Below are positions 19,870 to 30,600 of a stretch of DNA of 64,000 nt, piece after piece. The translations under genes were made by a program, and so were the position numbers. Positions within the stretch are counted from its first letter, which is position 1; the number at the start of each line of letters is the position of its first letter. Origin of the DNA: Symbiodinium natans (taxonomy: Eukaryota > Sar > Dinophyceae > Suessiales > Symbiodiniaceae); the NCBI GenBank assembly GCA_905221605.1, contig CAJNDS010002271.1, forward strand, positions 253,001 through 317,000. Direction: 5' to 3'. The notes under the pieces are model-generated. The model did no database searches. It was not told the DNA's origin and saw only the letters and a program-made list of their open reading frames with translations.

Positions 19870-20092
19870 GAAAAAGTCCCACCCCCCCCCCCCCACCCCC
19901 CCCCACCCCCCCCACCCCCCCCCCACCCCCCCCCCCCCACCCCCCCCCCCCACCCCCCCCCCCCCCCACCCCCCCCCCCCACCCCCCCCCCACCCCCCCC
20001 CCCACCCCCCCCCCCCCACCCCCCCCACCCCCCCCACCCCCCCCCCCACCCCCCCCCCCCCCCCACCCCCCCCACCCCCCCTTTGACCCCTC
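19870..20092 (+). repeat. Poly-C/A tract (G-rich on the minus strand)
   Basis: About 220 bp of C runs 5-15 long, broken by single A residues, so the minus strand is G-runs separated by single T. This is an exceptional G-quadruplex candidate. Pro/His and Gly/Trp ORFs here are artefacts. Confidence 0.95.
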
Positions 20093-20147
20093 TGCCCTTC
20101 CTCTTTGCGAAACCCTCTTTCCTCCTCTCCTGTCCTGGGGCCGGCCC

Positions 20148-20180
20148 GGCTGCTGAGGCGGCGCGCGCAAGCGTTTACAA
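20148..20180 (+). repeat. Dispersed repeat segment, copy 1
   Basis: A 33-bp segment matching 48474-48506 at 29 of 33 positions (shared core GAGGCGG and CGCAAGCG, then TTACAA). Both copies sit downstream of a poly-C tract. Confidence 0.55.
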
Positions 20181-20503
20181 TTTCTCTTCCCTGGGTGTCA
20201 CACTCGGCTCTGAGACCTGCTTGCTTTGTCGCTCAGCCATCACGGCGAGAGGTACAGTAGTGACGAGGATTCAGGGGCGACTTTGCCCACGATATCCAGG
20301 CCATCCCCTTGTCTTACAAGTGCCCTCTAAGTCTCAAGTTGTGTCTATACATTGGGCGTCCAGCATGAGAGCTGCCGACAAGGGCAGCAGAAGAACTCAA
20401 CAAGCTGCCAGCTGCTAGGCATAGCACAAGCGACCGTAGCCACCACCTGCTAGGCCCTGCCAACTGCGCTTTTGGGCCAAAACGATGCCTGGCACTCCGT
20501 CGC

Positions 20504-21397
20504 TTACACTTTTGAAGGCGGAGGCACAGGAGGCAGAAACATGTTTCGCACTGCACTCACGACCATTAGCCACTCGAATAGCAAGATAGGGGAAAGAATT
20601 GATGAACCCAGGGTTGTGTAAATGCGGTCATACTTTGCAGTTAGCTCATCTGACCAACCCCAGCTGAGTGCCATTCCATAACACAGGGTCACGAAGAGTG
20701 CATCAAGAGTGGCCTTCCACAGTGCGTTCCGGTTGAATGCTTTCTGAGAGGCCCCGTCAAAGACCTTTCGCTTGTATTCTTCCTGAAAGACTTGCGTAGA
20801 CCAGAATTGCACGCACAACACCACTTCGAACCACTTGGCCCGGAAGGGCGACTCAAATTGCAACCAGAGTGTAGGTAGGGCCACAAACAACTCAAGCAAA
20901 GTGCTAGCTGCCAGGCCTCCGAAGGCGAAACAACACTTCTTCTCATTCTCTGACGCGCCCCGGACTTTTTGTCTGACTTCAACAGGTTGACCATCATAAT
21001 TGAAAGTCCCAATGGCACCTCCATCCTGCCATGGCCTCTGGCTTTTACTCGGGTCTTTGCCCCGGCGATGTTCAACCACTGTTGCAATCAATTTCACCAA
21101 GATCTGAACCGAGGCGATGCATATCAGTGGAATTTCCACGCCAGAACCTCCTTCGCAGAAATAGATGAACAGCGCACACTGTCCAGCTTCTGCCAGACTA
21201 TGCAAGATGCAATTCAACCACTCGCATTCCTTGCACTCGAAGGTGAAGTCGGCCAAGCCATTCAGCAGGTTCCATAGCAGCCAGAAGAAAAGCAAGAAGA
21301 AGTATCCATGCGTGTCTTCATCGAAGTACATCGTCGTGATCAAGCCCTCGGCGAGGTCGAGAAGCATGACAAAGTACGAGGCCGCATAAATGGTCAT
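20504..21397 (-). CDS. Multi-pass membrane protein of unknown family
   Basis: One uninterrupted frame of 297 codons and stop. It has six or seven hydrophobic segments, among them YFFLLFFWLLWNLLNGLADF near residue 35, LICIASVQILVKLIATVV near 95, LAASTLLELFVALPTLWL near 165, ALFVTLCYGMALSW near 230 and LSPILLFEWLMVVSAV near 275. A Cys-rich patch (ECKECEWLNCIL) lies between the second and third. The protein ends PPVPPPSKV. CTTGCAG stands just before the first ATG, so this may be a long last exon rather than an intronless gene. No transporter or channel signature is recognised. Dense open coding with no breaks argues that it is real. Confidence 0.65.
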   Translation of the reverse strand: MTIYAASYFVMLLDLAEGLITTMYFDEDTHGYFFLLFFWLLWNLLNGLADFTFECKECEWLNCILHSLAEAGQCALFIYFCEGGSGVEIPLICIASVQILVKLIATVVEHRRGKDPSKSQRPWQDGGAIGTFNYDGQPVEVRQKVRGASENEKKCCFAFGGLAASTLLELFVALPTLWLQFESPFRAKWFEVVLCVQFWSTQVFQEEYKRKVFDGASQKAFNRNALWKATLDALFVTLCYGMALSWGWSDELTAKYDRIYTTLGSSILSPILLFEWLMVVSAVRNMFLPPVPPPSKV

Positions 21398-23789
21398 GTC
21401 TGCAAGCCACAGCTTGTGTCTCTCTCTAGTTGAACAGCTGAAGGCACAAAGGCTGCGGCAACGAGCCTGCTAAAAGAAGAAAAAAGAGTAGTGTTCTAGT
21501 ATGAAATCATTATCGTATGACATGAAACGAAATCTGGGGTAGTATCTTCGATCGTTTCTCTGTCGTACGAGCGTGTCACGACAGGCGATTGCAAGCCATC
21601 ACTTCTTTGGGCACTTTCGGCTCTCGCACGAGACTGATAGGCTTATCCTGTTTGTAGTGGGCCAACGTGAGAATCTCTTCTGCACCACACGTCTGATTGG
21701 TCTTAGGTTGTAGTTTCTTACAGCCCGCGAAGGTTTGGATGTTCCTTGGTAGTACTGCTCTCAATCTCTTAAACTCAGATCTTGTGGATTTCACAGCCCA
21801 AGACCTGAGCCTTAAGCCATGGCGAGTGAACACCGCAGCTTCGAGCCCCCAAGTCCATCGGCCAAGCTTTGAGTCAAGGAGCGGCCTTCTGCGCCCAAAC
21901 CTCGAAGAGAAACCATCCGAGATCTGCAACGGCGCGAATTTGTTTCGGTGTGACACGCGCTGGTCCGCTTTTGGGAGAAGGATTCGGTGAAGTGGGGCAC
22001 AACAATGAGGTCCGCGAGAGGGTCAAGGGTCAATGATTCCATTCTTGATGCCCCTTATAGCACAGCAAAAGCCCTCATTGTCGCAAAACAAACCCTTCCA
22101 GGTTGTGGAAAAACACGCCTGTCCGAACACGTCATGGAATGACTTCATGGGTTGGCTGAGGCTGTTGTACACGAAGACACAGACGCATTACAAGCGCCAA
22201 AGTCTGTCTGATTGGGTGCTCAGGGTGAGCTCTTGAGCCCAAAGCAACTAAACATGCCACCATCGGGGTCCAGAGGCCACCTAAGCCCACTAATCAAGCT
22301 CGACTGTGAGCCATATGAGCCCTGCCTGGGCCATCAGTGGATCCGACAAGACGTCGAAGCAGCGGGCTGTGGATGTGAAGAAGGCGATGGCTCCCAAAGA
22401 GGCTCCCGCCTGACGGCATGTTTGGTACCCCGGTGAACAAAGCGGCATTCACAAAGCATCGTGGTGAATAGCCCATAACCCCCCCCCTGCCCGGTGGCCT
22501 GCTGGTAGAAAGTGAGTAGGTGCACGGAAATCCTTCGATTCAAAGGCTTGGAGGAAGCAACAAGCAACATTCCTACGCATGGCTGAAGGCCCAGAACACT
22601 TTAGGCCACGTCATTGCCAAGCCTTTAAGACCAAAGCCGCATCCGTTTGTTGGTGCAGCTCCCAAGTCTAGAGCGTGGGGGACCAGAAAAGGCCAAGACC
22701 CTGCCAATCCACACCCAGCTGCAACAGCTGCACTGGCGTCTTGGCAAAGTCCAGGGCGCCGTACGCTATACGCTGGTGGGGGCGGACCTGGAAGTCCTGG
22801 TCAGGTGCACTAGAGTCACGAGATTCTACTTCGAGCTGCCGTCTATGCAGATCCTTTCGTGACCTTCACGCTCCGTGACTCTCAACCTCACGCCTCTCAC
22901 ACCTCGAGCATTTTCCGCCAGCGAGAACGAAAGGACTCGCGCCCACTCGCATCAAAGCCCTGTCCTTGCCATCTTTCTCCTTCTCATTCCTTGCAAGGTG
23001 GCTTGGATTGGTCCCACAGAGCCCCACAGAGTGAGGCTTGGGGGGGGGCCTCAGACCCATTTAGTCCAATGATTCGAAGGCACGGGAAGAGAGCCTCGCT
23101 GCGATCCTTGAGCAGCCGGAAGAGTTCGGCTCCCTGAGAGGGGACGAAACATGGTGGGACGCTTCAAACTCTGCCTTTTGGTCACGTTTTCCTTTGCCAC
23201 CCGCCTAGCCACCGCACGTTCACTTTGGGCTTCGACCCTCTAGCTAGCGGCGTAGAGGGCCTCAAGAAAGAAAGGACAATTTGTTCCAGGCCAGTTGCTT
23301 GCCTGTTCAAGTGACCAGCTTGAAGAGGACTCAGGCTGTTACATCTCTCTGTCGAAACTCGGGTATTGGATGCGCCTCTGAATGCCGGCTGCTGATGGCA
23401 GAGGCGTGAAAGGAGGGCCGCAAGCTACTCATGAGGACATGGAGGTCGGATGCTACAGCTGCAACAGCAGACAGGATCCGTGCCAAAGCTTCGAGTCTTG
23501 GGAGTGTCATGGGTGCTGGCCGCTAGGCCTGACTGCTTGTGTGATCGGTGATGGCTCTGTCTAAGACCTGGATGCCTCTCGCATTCATCGGTTGGCCATG
23601 CTTTTGATGGTTGGGGAGCAATGCCTGCGCTACCGCTACCTACATCCATGTGATCAGTGCTCCTCCCAGAAGCTGAGCCACACGTTTAGAATTTGCTCCC
23701 TCCCACGATGATCTGCTGTGATGAGGAGCATGCGTGAAGCCATACAAAAGATCAACAGCCCTTTCTGAAAACGATATATGTGCCTGCGG
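21398..23789. other. No supported gene
   Basis: Intergenic or intronic sequence between the membrane protein and the end of the ABC transporter. A stretch around 22680-22830 is open and protein-like on both strands, so its coding strand cannot be chosen. Confidence 0.4.
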
Positions 23790-24683
23790 TCACAAGCTCC
23801 TGGCCGCAAGCTGGGCAAAGCTGCCCTGCATGGCCATCAGCTGCATGTAGGTGCCTTGCTCAATAAGACGGCCTTCGGCCAGTACGAAAATCTTGTCTGA
23901 GTCTCGGATGGTGGAGAGGCGATGGGCCACGGTGATGGTGGTGGCTCGGATCTGCTGGAAGGCGTGTTGCACCATCACCTCCGACTGCGAATCCAGGGCA
24001 GAAGTCGCCTCGTCCAGCAAGAGGATCTTCGGCTGCCGCAGCAAGGCCCGCGCAATCGCACAGCGCTGCTTCTGGCCTCCGCTCAGCTTCTCGCCCTTGA
24101 GCCCCACGCGCTCGGACCAGCGCCGCGTACCGTTCAGGGCGTAGTCCATGTTGGCGGCCCGGGCGGCCCAGAGTACCTGCTCATGTGTTGCCTCTGGCCT
24201 TCCGTACTTCACGTTCTCCTCCAAAGACAAGTCGAAGAGGATGGGCTCCTGCCCCACCAGGGCCACCTGACTCCGCCACCAGGCCACATCCAGATTTGCC
24301 AGGTTCTGGCCACCGATGGTCACCGCCCCGCGCTGGGGGTCATAGAAGCGCAGCAGGAGCTGGATGACCGTGGACTTGCCACTGCCTGAGAAGCCCACAA
24401 GGGCCACCCGTTGCCCTGGGCGGACCTCGAGAGACAGCTTATTCAGGACGATGACCTCGGAACGGTGCGGATAGTAGAAGACCACGTCCTGCAGGCGGAT
24501 GGTGCCATCCCCCAGGCTAGTAATCCGCCCTTCGGGCTCCACAGCATCGATCTTGGACTCCAGATCCACGAGCCGGAAGACCTCCGCAGCTGCGATCGTG
24601 CCAGAAGCGGAGTCTGGTAGGTACATGGCGATCATGCTCACGCTCTGAAGGCCGAAGGTGACGCAGAAGAGGGTGAGGAGCAC
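23790..24683 (-). CDS. ABC transporter last exon: TM12 and complete NBD2
   Basis: 297 codons and stop. TM12 is VLLTLFCVTFGLQSVSMIAM, followed by the linker IDAVEPEGR and NBD2 with FYYPHR (A-loop), GFSGSGKST, LVGQEPILF, LSGGQKQR, ILLLDEA, ATSALDSQSE and VAHRLS. It ends AQLAARSL. It is the only long exon of the gene. Confidence 0.96.
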   Translation of the reverse strand: MLLTLFCVTFGLQSVSMIAMYLPDSASGTIAAAEVFRLVDLESKIDAVEPEGRITSLGDGTIRLQDVVFYYPHRSEVIVLNKLSLEVRPGQRVALVGFSGSGKSTVIQLLLRFYDPQRGAVTIGGQNLANLDVAWWRSQVALVGQEPILFDLSLEENVKYGRPEATHEQVLWAARAANMDYALNGTRRWSERVGLKGEKLSGGQKQRCAIARALLRQPKILLLDEATSALDSQSEVMVQHAFQQIRATTITVAHRLSTIRDSDKIFVLAEGRLIEQGTYMQLMAMQGSFAQLAARSL

Positions 24684-27600
24684 CTGGCAAGGTCTGGCTG
24701 GTGTCTCAGCAAAGTCTACCGCGACTACCTCTCCTCTGCCAACAGCTACCACCTGCTGCGACTGCTGCGTCATGGTGCGGCGGGCAACGACTGTGTTGTT
24801 GTTCGGAGAATTAGCATTTGGGGCAGCACCTGCTCCGCATCAAACTTGCCGCTGGCGATCATGACCGCGCTGAGCCAGAAGCCCACCAAGTAGACCGTTT
24901 GGACGAGGCCCGTGCTGAAGCCGAAAGCAAAGGCCTGCTTCTTGCAGTTTGCTACTGTTTGACACCGAGGTGTAACAGCGCACCGCTCGGCACTCAACAT
25001 CAAGAATGCAAGGACGCAATTTGGAAACCAAAAACGCGCGAGTCCTAAGCCCCGGTTTGCAAACTGAAGCGCCTTCTTGAAAGAAGCGCCCTTGTTGAAG
25101 TCTGCCATCACCTGCGCACCCATGCAGAGGTATGTTAAAGAGAAGCCTACAGAATCCTCGCCTAAGTCCTCTGAGCCCTGCCACTCGCTTCACATCCGCT
25201 TCCGATCCGCTGCTTACAGGTGCTGGAATGAGCAGACTTTGGGTGCCTGGAGCAAATTGGAGACGATCTCCAGCGTGTGCTCTTCCGCGCCGAGGGCCCT
25301 ACGATCAGCATGCGTAGGTACATGTATCTAAGATGTATGTGCGTGTTTATTGATTTTTGCTTAGTACCTTCGCGAATTGCAACTATTTCACCAAATATGT
25401 ATACATACATGGTATATATGAATATGAATATGCATGCATGCATGTATGTATACAGATACACATACACATACACATACACGTACACATACACATACATATA
25501 CACATACATATACAGATACATATACATGTGTGCGTGTGCGCGCGTGTGCGTGTGCTGTGCCTGCGTGCGTGTTGCATAGGCGGTTTTGGGGCTTAAGGTT
25601 GTGCATTTCGAGTTTTTGGGTGACGGCGGCGCGAGGGAGGCTCCGAAATATGCATGCACATATATATATATATATAATACTATGGGTTTGTGTTATCATG
25701 GCGGGTCGGGCGACAGGTGTTGGATCAGGGTATGTTTCGCGGGTACGTTTCGGTGTATGTTTCGGGGGTATGTTTCGGGTATGTTTCGCGGCATCATGAG
25801 CTACTTTACCTGCAATTCGGGGGTATGTTTCGGGGTATGTTTCGCGGGTGTGCAACCCGTGTGCCCTTGTTACACCTGGACCCCCCAAAACAATACTCAC
25901 CCACATAAATATATATATATATATACACACATACATACAGACAGACATGCATACATACATACATACCCAATCTGTTCATAGCCATGAGTCCATGAGTATG
26001 ACTTAAACTCCCAGAACATGTATTGGAGCACATAGATGCACCAATGTACGAGCAAGCTGCCATAGTTGACTTAAACTTTCGGATCCCACAAGCACATGAA
26101 AGCCTAGAATGAGGCCGAGACCCGGCACCTACTGCACGGAGACTCCTGCAACCTGCCCTACTTTCCACAGCCTACGCCAAGGCCCAGCCTGACAGTGCGG
26201 ATGGACATCACTGCCTCAGAGATGCTCCTTCCAGACATCGCGTAGGCTGACTCCACACCGGGCGAGAGCTGAGCAGGGTCAGGGCCGTTCTACCCTCGTG
26301 GGAAGGTTGCTGGTGACAGTGGCTTTCAAGGCTTGCCTCCGATTCATGACTTAGTTGTAGTCATGGGCCCGGATGGTATTTAGGATTCGTTTTGCTTGTT
26401 TATTTTCTTGTTTTGGGGGCCCGGAAAGCTTTGCATCGCTCCTGGTCCCAAACTGATGCGCTCGCCTAGGTACCGGGAACACTCTCGCCTAAGTCCTGCC
26501 TTCCATGGTCCAAATCGCACGCTCTCACCCAGGTCAGACATTCCGTCATCGAACTCGTGTCATATGCCGAAAACCAGGGTCGCATTCTGTTGAAAAGTAT
26601 CACCCTAAGGCCCTATTTCCTCCGCATTCAAATTGGAATACCGACGTTTTGACCACAAGCCGAGAAGTTACAGTTATTTGCTGCTTTGTTCATCGGTTTC
26701 CGTGCCACCCTCAACTCATCTGTTTGCAGTGCGCTCTCAGCATTACTTGGTTTCTTCATTATTTAGAGCTGCCCCTCCTACCGGAGGTTCTCTCGCCCCG
26801 CCCCCCAACACCCCCCCCCCACCCCCCGCCCCCCTACCCCCCCCAAAAAAAACAAGTCAACAGAAAAACGCGAACAGCATGAAAAGCAGAACACCAAAGG
26901 CGCAAAACAAAGCAAAGCAAAAAAAAACAAAGTGCAACGGCATAGAACAAAGCAAAATCCAAAACAATAAAGGTGAACTGTAGAACACACAAGAACGAAG
27001 CACAAACGGCAAAATGAAAAAAAACAAGAAAAGCAAAGGCTTGCAGCTTCGAACACGTTGGATCGAGATTCTCGGATTCTACCCAAACATTTACTGGAAT
27101 GCGACTGCACCATCGCTCCACGACAGAACCAGTGCACATGAACAAGACTAATCAGACAAGCCCGGAGCAGCCGTAAACGACACCAAAACCCCCCAATTCT
27201 ACCCAAACATGTTCTTGAAATGTCTTGAACACCTTTTTTGCCTTCTGGGCCATGACGGACACGGTCATGGCCAGGAAGCCGCAGATGGGCAGGACGCCCA
27301 GCAGAATGGCGGCAAGGAACCTTATGGTTTTCTTTTTACTTGAGTTGTGCCACATTGTGCCACCTGCCGAGCTGGCACTCGGAGGTCGGGTTTGCTCAGG
27401 GACTCAACTTCGGTGCTGTTGAGCTGCAGCCAGGGTAAGTAAAGCCCTCACGCTGAGGCTTGCAGGCGACTGGAGAGCTTAGCAGGAGAAAGCACACCTT
27501 GAACCTCGGACCTTTCGACCCAGAGCTCTGCACTGGCCCACTGATCCTTCCGGATCCAACAAACCGAACCTCAAAACTGCCAAGCCGCCAGGAGCCAAGG

Positions 27601-30600
27601 AAACTGAATAGAACGGAGACCACTGCTGTCAGGATCGCCATGGTGGTGTTGGACCTGAGGCTTCTTTTCAGCTGCCTTGCCAAGCTCGTTGCAGTCTCCG
27701 GGATCTCTGGGCCTATGGACAACCCAGAGTGGCTCATCCTCTGCTGGATTCGGGACTGTGAAGATATGCAAGTCGCCCTACTTCCACAATTCAGCTTGCT
27801 TGGGGCGTGTACAGCGTACAGACCAAAAACACAACCAGGAGAGTCCCTGATGTTCATGTCATTGGGCGCCGGAGACCACGCTTCTACCCAGAGCAACAGA
27901 CATCTGTGTAGAAGATGCAAGAACCCACCGTCACTGTGATGAGTGCACCGTATGCAAGGGTCCAAGAACGATCCACATGCGCGATGGATTATGAGATCCT
28001 ATCGCGCCCCCACACAACTGCTCGACACCCTGCCCAAAATGGTCCCTAATTACACCAAGAGTACATTGCCTCCAACCTCCGTGAGCGACACTGGAACACA
28101 CAGGACATTGATCATTGACCAACGTTTCAATGTCCCACGATTCGACACACTTCTCTCGTTGTACCTGAATGCAGGAAGGCCCAGTTCTTTGCTACGGCTC
28201 CAAATAGCACACGTGCGCTGACGAGGTTTCCTGGCCCGACACTCAAAAGAGCTGCAGGAAAGTGACAAGTTCACGCCGAACATCTGCGACACGCGGATCA
28301 TGTGCCTCAACGGAGTCTGCGCAGCGCAAGATGCACAGTATCGATTGAGGAGCAGCACCCATTTCATGTTCCAATGTTCCAAGCTAGGATGCAAGCTCTC
28401 TGGAAGGAACGATTGGTGAGCTAGAATGTAAAGAATGTAAAGAATGTAAAGAATGGGAGCCCAACTTCAGAGCTACCATTGTGGCCACGGTGCCTCTCCA
28501 GGGAGACCAATAGACTTGAGGTCTGGTTCTCCTGCACCATAGCATAGGTGCTTGCTGGGATCAGATGGTATCTGCTTCGGGAAGGCGAGATTGATCGAGG
28601 TCTCAGCTGAGAAGCCTGAACCACCCCGCAACTGAGAGTACACCCGGCGCTCCGGTGAGTCGAAGAAGCCCATGTGCATACGGATGACGCCGCCAAAAGC
28701 CAACTTGCGCAGCTGGAGGCTGATGCTCTCCTGCATCGAAGCAGCATTGCCTTTGGAGTCACAGGAGCCTTCCACCACACCTAAAAGGCATCTCTACGAG
28801 GCCCGCTGCCTTTAAGTCGGCTCTGCTGCTGGCTCAGCTAGATATTCTGATATCCGAAAGAAAATGTTCAGGGAAATCCAGGGCTTTCCATGGTTCCTGT
28901 GCTTGGGTTCCCCTGCTTTTGGCTCCTGCAGGAAGGTGAAGATGCTGTTCATGATCACCACGCAACCGCCCATGACCTCTTGGACTTCTCTTAGGGCAGG
29001 GCAACTATCCATGCTTGAGTATTCGTGAGACCAGTCAGCGGCAAGAAAACCCGCGGCACTTCGCAGCCCAGGTGCCAAGCCCAACAATGCAAGGCCGAGA
29101 CAGGCCCGATCCAGCTTGAATAACATGACGGAGACGGATTTCTCGTAGTAGCCTTCACTCTTCGCTGCTGATCAAGCTTCACTGGAGCAAAGCCTTGAGA
29201 TGCAGTGTCTGCTAGGCGTTCAAAGTCAAGCGGCTTTTCATCGCCGTCGTGAAGAGGAGCGCCTGAAAGGGTGCGGCCACAGCCTCGATAACAATGATGA
29301 GGAAGGCCTGGGCAAGTGCTGCCATTGCTGCGCTGGCTCGTCACCCTTTAGGCTTGGGTGAGATTCCCACCATAGGTGCAGGGCTGTGCTCGAGTTCACG
29401 TTGCATGGCCGCATGGTCTATGGTCAGTCCGTCTATCGACGAAAAACAAACGATACACAGGAAAGTAAAGAAGCTTGTACCCAATAGCGGCGCAGGGGCA
29501 AAGGGCAAGATGTTCCAGAAGGGCCGCGACACGCGGCAAAGCCTCAGGTCAGCAAATGCAAGTGGTGAGACACCACCTCAATCTCCGCACTCATGTTCAA
29601 GCAAACAGGTACGCGGTGGTGCGGTGGTGCCCTTCAATGATTAAGTCGTCGTCTTCAATGATTTGGGCGTTCGGCTTTTGGGCTCACAGGGTCCATGCGC
29701 CTGGGCATCACAGCTGGAGGGACTGGGGCCTGCTCGTCAGGCTCGAGCCCTGCCTGGAGCAGTGCAGCTTCTGTCTTCGCGGCAATGTTACAGCATGCTG
29801 CAAATTAGGAGTGCCATGCGAGCCTTAACATGAGATAGGTCCACTGGCTGTCTTCAAAACCTTAATCTCCTGATGATTTGCGAAGTGTTGGCTCGAAGCT
29901 CTCTGAAGTCAGCATATCCCGATGCGAATGCAAGATGGGATGCCCATGAAAGATCATGAGAGAGAGTCGTTGGCCAGGAAAGTGGCTTGCCGAAACCCGA
30001 CAAGTCCGTTGAAACCCTCCCAAACACTCCGTTGGAAAAGAAAAGCTCCTAAACTCGGGATGCCAAAAGGCGCGCCTCGGAAATCATGCTGTTCTGTATG
30101 GGGTCCCCTGCAATGGCCGTGACGAAGGACTGCGACATGCTCCTGAAATAGCCTGGGTCACTGTCCACGAAAGTGTCGCGGTTGCTGCGGGGCTTCCGTG
30201 CCGAGCTTTCATAAGATTCATCGGCTTGGGGAAATCACTGAACCCACCAGCACATCACATTGCACGCTGCACGCGCGTTTCCTGACATGAGGCACCAAGG
30301 GCCACGCAGAAATCTTCAACACCCCTGTAGCTGCGCCAACAGGCTCAGAGTTCCAACATGTGACCGGTTAAGTTGTCACAACCAGCTGTCGTCACCTGGC
30401 TCTTGACATTGCTTAGGTTCTGCAGAACAACGAACTCGAGTCTCCGGCCAAAAGCCTATAAGCTTCAAAACTCATAGGGAGCCCCAGCTCATGAGGACAA
30501 CTTGAAACACAAAACAAGCAGATATCCGGAACGGGAAGCCCTAGCCAATCGCAGATAGCCTTACATTGGGTCCCACGTTGTGCCCAAGAGCCAACGGTGC

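Noticed and set aside
19485-20170. Gly/Trp-rich and Pro/His-rich ORFs
   Set aside because: Translations of the poly-C/A tract.
25162-25960. ORFs rich in Tyr/Met/Cys and Thr/His
   Set aside because: Translations of CATACA-type microsatellites.
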